Source: JANXQE01 sp035651635 (GTDB lineage: Bacteria; Verrucomicrobiota; Verrucomicrobiia; Limisphaerales; UBA8199). From it: DNA of 53,893 nt. This document shows positions 50,094-53,893 of the stretch, one piece after another (position 1 is the stretch's first letter; each line of letters starts with the position of its first letter). Under the pieces are notes generated by a model, which saw only the letters and a list, made by a program, of their open reading frames with translations, was not told the origin of the DNA and made no database searches. The DNA is taken from contig DASRFK010000303.1 of assembly GCA_035651635.1 (NCBI GenBank), positions 1 to 53,893 on the forward strand, read 5' to 3'. The position numbers and the translations under genes were made by a program.

Positions 50094-51472
50094 AAGTTCT
50101 GTTCGCTGTGCCACGGTCGTATAACCCCAAGCAGATGTACCGTGAGTACCCGCTCGGCGTGGGCTATCTGGGCACTATCCTTAAGGCCTTAGGCCACGAG
50201 GTGCACGTTTTCGATCAAAACGCCGAAGACGCGGACGACGCTGCGTTTCAAAGAACCGTAAACTCATTGCAACCGGCCGTGGTGGGTTTTTCGGTGATCA
50301 CTCCCAATTATCCCGTGGCGCGCCAACAGATCCGCGCGCTCAAGGCAACTAATCCCGCAATCCCGGTGATCGCCGGCGGCATTCATGCCAGCATGTTTCC
50401 CGAGGATCTGATAGCAGACGGAGCCAACGTGGTCGTGCTCGGGGAAGGCGAGAATGTCATTGGGGAATTGCTCGATTGCCTTGCCCAGGCGAGGGAACCC
50501 GGCCACGTCAACGGCGTGGTTTTCAAAAACGAAGCGGGGACGCTCGTTCGCACACCGGGGTGGTCACAGATGTCGGCTCTGGATGAGCTGCCGTTCGTGG
50601 ATCGCAGCCTCTACAATTTGGCCCGGTATACTCACCACTCGATGCTCGCCTCCCGCGGCTGCCCGCACCATTGCGCGTTTTGCTGCAATTATACCGGCAC
50701 GATTCGGAACGACGGCGTAGCGATTCGCTGGCACGAAAAAGTCATCGATGAAATGCAGCACCTGCGCGACGCGTACGCCGCCAAGGAAATCTTCTTTGCC
50801 GACGACATTTTCCTGCTGCGCAAGCACGATATTCACCAGTTCTGCGGGTCGTGCACCCGGCGCAACCTGGGCGTGCGCTGGATCGGCCAGATGCGCGCCG
50901 ACCGCGTCGATCCCGCCATCGCCACCGCGATGGCCCAGGCCGGCTGCCAGCGCATCTACTTCGGAGTCGAGTCCGGCTCGGAAGCCATCCTGCAACGCGC
51001 CAAAAAGGGCATGAACAAAGATCAAATCCGGCGCGGAGTTCGGGCGGCGATTGATTCCGGGATGCGCGCTAAAACGGGCTGGATCTACGGATTGCCCGGT
51101 TCCCTCGAAGAACAATATGAATCGATCGAGTTCATGCTCGAACTGCGCCCGCACGAAATCTCGATCCACCAACTCATTCCTTTTCCCGGAACCGTCTACT
51201 ACAATGAACCGGGGCGCTTTGGCATACGCATTCCCAATCCCAAAGCGTTTGAAAGCTTTTGTTACGGCGGACTCGATGGCGACATTCGCTTTGATTACCT
51301 CACGCACGCGCAATTGGTGAAGCTCCTCGAAGATACGGGCCGCGCTTTGGAGTCTGAAGGCTACGTCAATAGCGACCAGGCGGAGGCCGGCTCGGAATAT
51401 CTCTACACCACGCCGCTGAGCCGCAACTCGATGAACGTTTTCCGCCCGCGGCGCGAGCCGGTCGCCGCCTGA
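50090..51472 (+). CDS. Radical SAM protein with B12-binding-like N-terminal domain
   Basis: 460 residues from the ATG at 50090, which overlaps the TS-like stop (ATGA). Residues about 1-150 form a Rossmann-like B12-binding-type domain (EYPLGVGYLGTILKALGHEV, VVGFSVITPNYPVARQ, VIAGGIHASMFPED); the DxHxxG base-off motif is not seen. The radical SAM core follows with the [4Fe-4S] motif CPHHCAFC (Cys189, Cys193, Cys196), a GGE-type equivalent in IFFADDIFLL, and FGVESGSEAILQRAKKGM. The class performs methyl transfers, ring contractions or other C-C chemistry. The operon context suggests a nucleotide or nucleoside substrate, which is inference. Confidence 0.85.
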   Translation: MKVLFAVPRSYNPKQMYREYPLGVGYLGTILKALGHEVHVFDQNAEDADDAAFQRTVNSLQPAVVGFSVITPNYPVARQQIRALKATNPAIPVIAGGIHASMFPEDLIADGANVVVLGEGENVIGELLDCLAQAREPGHVNGVVFKNEAGTLVRTPGWSQMSALDELPFVDRSLYNLARYTHHSMLASRGCPHHCAFCCNYTGTIRNDGVAIRWHEKVIDEMQHLRDAYAAKEIFFADDIFLLRKHDIHQFCGSCTRRNLGVRWIGQMRADRVDPAIATAMAQAGCQRIYFGVESGSEAILQRAKKGMNKDQIRRGVRAAIDSGMRAKTGWIYGLPGSLEEQYESIEFMLELRPHEISIHQLIPFPGTVYYNEPGRFGIRIPNPKAFESFCYGGLDGDIRFDYLTHAQLVKLLEDTGRALESEGYVNSDQAEAGSEYLYTTPLSRNSMNVFRPRREPVAA

Positions 51473-51474
51473 TC

Positions 51475-52164
51475 ATGGCCCCGGAAGCTGAGTCCAGCGC
51501 AAGAGGGAATATTACACTGGATTCGCTGCGCCTGCCCGCGTTCGCCGCTCCCAAGAGCGGTCCGGTCATTATCGCCATCGAGGGTCCTAACGGAGCCGGG
51601 AAAACGACCTTGAGTTGGGAACTTTCACGCAAGCTCGGGGTCCCCTGGTATCTTGGCACTGACGAGGCCTGGTCAGCTGAGAACCTGAAAGTGCGCATGA
51701 TCCGGGATGCCGACTGGTATGCCTCGGCCATGTTTTTCCTGAGCGGTTGTTTCGAGCAAGGCCGGGTGCTGCGGGAAAGGCCGGAGCGTTTGGTCGTTAT
51801 GGACCGCTCGCTGTGGTCGACGCTGGCCGTCCATGGTGCGACCGATCCTGAGCGCCTGCGCGCGTTGCTCGAAATGCTCCGCCCTCTGGCGCAAGAACTG
51901 GGGGTGCCTCACATGACTTTGGTTCTCGAGGCCTCGTTCGCCGCCTGCCAATCCAGGATCGCTAACAAAACCGGCTCCGCCAGGGCGCTGGATCAACTCA
52001 CCGCCACAGCGGAGTTCCACGCGCGCGAGGCTGCCTTTTATCGCTGGCTCGGAGGTCAATCGGATCGTGTTGCTTTTTTGAATGCCAACGCGAGGGTTGA
52101 ACAGGTCGTTGACGGGGCCTTGGCGATCATCCAAGCGAAGTTTGGGGCCCTTGTGTCCTCCTGA
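51475..52164 (+). CDS. Thymidylate-kinase-like P-loop nucleoside/nucleotide kinase
   Basis: 229 residues with an ATG start, 2 bases after the radical SAM gene. After a variable 30-residue lead come IIAIEGPNGAGKTTLSWELS (Walker A, residues about 36-46) and, near 105, VVMDRSLWSTLAV, equivalent to the DRY/DRS base- and phosphate-binding motif of thymidylate and deoxynucleoside kinases. A possible lid region is CQSRIANKTGSARALDQL. It probably phosphorylates a nucleoside or nucleoside monophosphate made or used by the neighbours. Similarity to true Tmk is partial and the DR(Y/F/H) residue is Ser, so the substrate may differ from dTMP. Confidence 0.78.
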   Translation: MAPEAESSARGNITLDSLRLPAFAAPKSGPVIIAIEGPNGAGKTTLSWELSRKLGVPWYLGTDEAWSAENLKVRMIRDADWYASAMFFLSGCFEQGRVLRERPERLVVMDRSLWSTLAVHGATDPERLRALLEMLRPLAQELGVPHMTLVLEASFAACQSRIANKTGSARALDQLTATAEFHAREAAFYRWLGGQSDRVAFLNANARVEQVVDGALAIIQAKFGALVSS

Positions 52165-52194
52165 AAAAAACATTTTCAGAGAGTCTCCGGCTGA

Positions 52195-53412
52195 ATGCTG
52201 ACCCTGGTCACAACCAATCCGTCCAAGTACGAGCCCTTCGCGCAGAATCTCGAACGCATGCGCATTGCCTTGGTGGCGCCCAAGGCGGAGGTGCCCGAAC
52301 TCCAGAGCCTCACCTTCGGCGAAGCACTTGCCCATAAAGCGCGCGCGATGTCACAGCTGTTTGGCCGGCCGGTGCTGGTAGACGATGCCGGTTTGATTCT
52401 CGAAGGCTACGCGCCCTTCCCCGGGCCACTGACCTCGGTGGTGTTGCGCAGCCTTGGTCAACCCGGATTGCAGCGGTTGCTCACGGGCGTATCCGACCGC
52501 GCCACGATGGAATGCCATTTGGGTTGGTGGAACAAGGACCGGCTGCGCCGTTGGTCGGGTTCGGTTAGCGGCCGGCTCGATCTCACGCGCAAAGTGTCGA
52601 ACCCGCGCATGCTCTTGAGTTCTCTCTTCGTGCCGGATCAGCCCGCCAGTTCAGGAGCCCTGCAGCATCGAGCCCAGGCCCTGGCACAATTGGAACAGTG
52701 CGCCTTTGAACTCCATCTGGAAACTTCGCCGGAACCTGCCGCTACCGACTTCATCTGCCCTCCGCAGGCCGTCCATCAATGTCCCTTCTGCATCGAACTG
52801 GAAGGCACGGGTCAAAGCATTTTCTCTGAAATGATCCGCGAACAGTTACCTTCTCGCGTGCTTTACCAGGACGACGACTTTGTGGTCATGCCGCCGCTCG
52901 GGCAATTCATGGAAGGTGGCCTGCTGCTCTTAACCCAGCAGCATATTCCATCTTTTGCCTGCTTGCCTCCTGAAAAATTCGCCCGCCTGGAACAATTGCT
53001 AGCTGTTATCGGGCGCGAACTGGCGGCCCGGTGGGGAGTGCGTCCAGTGGTCTTCGAGCACGGTCCGGCAGCCGATCGGAGCAAAGGAGTTTGCTGCGTC
53101 GACCATGCGCATTTCAACATTTTCCCGGCTCAAGTTGTTGTCCATCCGCACCTGGCCCAGCGGATGAGCATAGGTCTGAATGCCCTTCACCAGATGTCGC
53201 GATTGCGACTTGCGGAGTTCGGTTATGTTTTCGTTCAGGAAAACGACGGCTCGATGCGCGCCTATGACGGACAGTTTGTCCCGACCCAATTGGTCCGACG
53301 GATCATCACCACCCAACTTGGGCTGCCGCAACGGTGGCACTGGAAAGACTACCCTGGGCAGGACGAATTGTTGGCTACCTATCACGCGCTTAAGCACCGG
53401 ATCCGCCTGTAA
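52195..53412 (+). CDS. HAM1/RdgB NTP pyrophosphatase fused to a HIT-family domain
   Basis: 405 residues. Residues about 1-185 are an ITPase/HAM1-like domain: LVTTNPSKYEPFAQNL, FGEALAHKARAMSQLFG, LVDDAGLILEGYAPFPGPL and a C-terminal LQHRAQALAQLE; such enzymes hydrolyse non-canonical (d)NTPs to monophosphates. Residues about 195-345 are HIT-like: CPFCIELEGTG, VLYQDDDFVVMPPLGQFMEG, LLLLTQQHIPSF and VDHAHFNIFP. The triad reads H304-x-H306-x-N308, so the usual third His is Asn. The last 60 residues are an extension. Fusion of these two nucleotide-hydrolysing or nucleotidyl-transfer domains is unusual and suggests handling of a specific modified nucleotide. ATG start, 30 bases after the kinase. Confidence 0.8.
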   Translation: MLTLVTTNPSKYEPFAQNLERMRIALVAPKAEVPELQSLTFGEALAHKARAMSQLFGRPVLVDDAGLILEGYAPFPGPLTSVVLRSLGQPGLQRLLTGVSDRATMECHLGWWNKDRLRRWSGSVSGRLDLTRKVSNPRMLLSSLFVPDQPASSGALQHRAQALAQLEQCAFELHLETSPEPAATDFICPPQAVHQCPFCIELEGTGQSIFSEMIREQLPSRVLYQDDDFVVMPPLGQFMEGGLLLLTQQHIPSFACLPPEKFARLEQLLAVIGRELAARWGVRPVVFEHGPAADRSKGVCCVDHAHFNIFPAQVVVHPHLAQRMSIGLNALHQMSRLRLAEFGYVFVQENDGSMRAYDGQFVPTQLVRRIITTQLGLPQRWHWKDYPGQDELLATYHALKHRIRL

Positions 53413-53414
53413 CA

Positions 53415-53893
53415 ATGATCGACGCCAATCCGGAAACCGGTTCCAACAAGGGATATGAAAAGCGTCAGCTCAAGACGATCGCCGCGCGCTGGGACGCCAA
53501 GGCAGCTGACTGGGACCATAATCTGGAAGATCCGTTGTGCCACCTCAACGAAGACCACGCCTACAGGCGCTTTCTCGACGAAGCCAGAAAGGTGATTCAC
53601 GAACGGCGCGACTTCTGCTCTCGAAATGGGTTAATCGACTGCGCTTGCGCGACCGGCCTGGTGTTGCAGGAGCTTATCTCGGACTTTGCGTGGGCAGTGG
53701 GCGTGGATATCAGTCCTCAAATGATTCGGCTGGCCAAAGCCAAACAAATTCCAAACTCGACCTTTGTGATCGGCGATTGCTTTGAGTTGGCCGTCTGCGC
53801 CCGGCCGGCCGGGGCCGTGATCTCTCGGGGCGTCCTGCTTTCGCATTATGGTCATGAGCATGCTCTTTCTTTAATGCGCAGCGCCAGAAGTGT
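53415..53893 (+). CDS. Class I SAM-dependent methyltransferase, partial
   Basis: Starts with ATG 2 bases after the HAM1-HIT stop and runs off the right edge after 159 codons. Motif I is LIDCACATGLVLQEL (an atypical DxAxAxG form), with motif II-like VGVDISPQMIRLAKAKQIP and motif III-like FVIGDCFEL. The N-terminus contains WDAKAADWDHNLEDP, common in small-molecule methyltransferases. Its position suggests that it methylates the operon's product; the C-terminal substrate region is not visible. Confidence 0.78.
   Translation, partial: MIDANPETGSNKGYEKRQLKTIAARWDAKAADWDHNLEDPLCHLNEDHAYRRFLDEARKVIHERRDFCSRNGLIDCACATGLVLQELISDFAWAVGVDISPQMIRLAKAKQIPNSTFVIGDCFELAVCARPAGAVISRGVLLSHYGHEHALSLMRSARS

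Overview
The window reads as chromosomal DNA of a Verrucomicrobiota bacterium, probably of the Pedosphaera/Limisphaerales type. Pointers are two proteins with the PVC-type membrane-bound dehydrogenase/haem-binding architecture, orphan pseudopilins with the FTLIELLVV N-terminus typical of that phylum, a moderately high G+C content, and gene-poor gaps filled with GC-rich palindromic repeats. This placement is inference; there is no rRNA or other phylogenetic marker to confirm it. No tRNA, rRNA or CRISPR array was recognised.

Layout. 1-12 kb (all minus strand): a cut-off DUF2723-type membrane protein, an RlmD/TrmA RNA methyltransferase, a small lipoprotein, an unknown protein, a giant secreted deacetylase/FG-GAP/PVC-dehydrogenase/cytochrome c protein, and a sensor histidine kinase with an OB-like ectodomain. 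12.9-29.6 kb (all minus): a complex I operon transcribed nuoA-B-[TPR/transglutaminase protein]-C-D-I-H-J-K-L-M1-M2-N. It has two NuoM subunits, no nuoE/F/G, and a 1362-residue foreign-looking protein between nuoB and nuoC. 29.6-36 kb: a small conserved protein, an SDR oxidoreductase, a secreted subtilase, a GNAT acetyltransferase, a toxin-antitoxin pair whose toxin is frameshifted, and a pseudopilin. 36.4-41.4 kb (plus): a haem/sirohaem cluster of HemX-like protein, hemA, hemC and a cobA-hemD fusion. 41.8-47.4 kb (plus): an SGNH-like/PVC dehydrogenase protein, a cupredoxin-cytochrome c fusion and an NKWYS-family protein. 47.4-49.4 kb: a truncated pseudopilin, a lipoprotein and dense repeats.

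49.4 kb to the right edge (plus) is the most unusual part. It is a tightly packed five-gene operon, with overlaps or short gaps: a thymidylate-synthase homologue whose base-selecting Asn is Asp (as in dCMP/CMP hydroxymethylases), a radical SAM protein with a B12-binding-like N-terminus, a thymidylate-kinase-like P-loop kinase, a fusion of a HAM1/RdgB (non-canonical NTP pyrophosphatase) domain with a HIT domain, and a SAM methyltransferase cut by the window end. Together they suggest synthesis and/or sanitation of a modified pyrimidine nucleotide. I do not recognise this combination as a described system.

Three or more dispersed palindromic repeat families occur in the gaps. One pairs a conserved segment with a hairpin whose sequence differs between copies while its self-complementarity is kept; another has its loop inverted between two copies.
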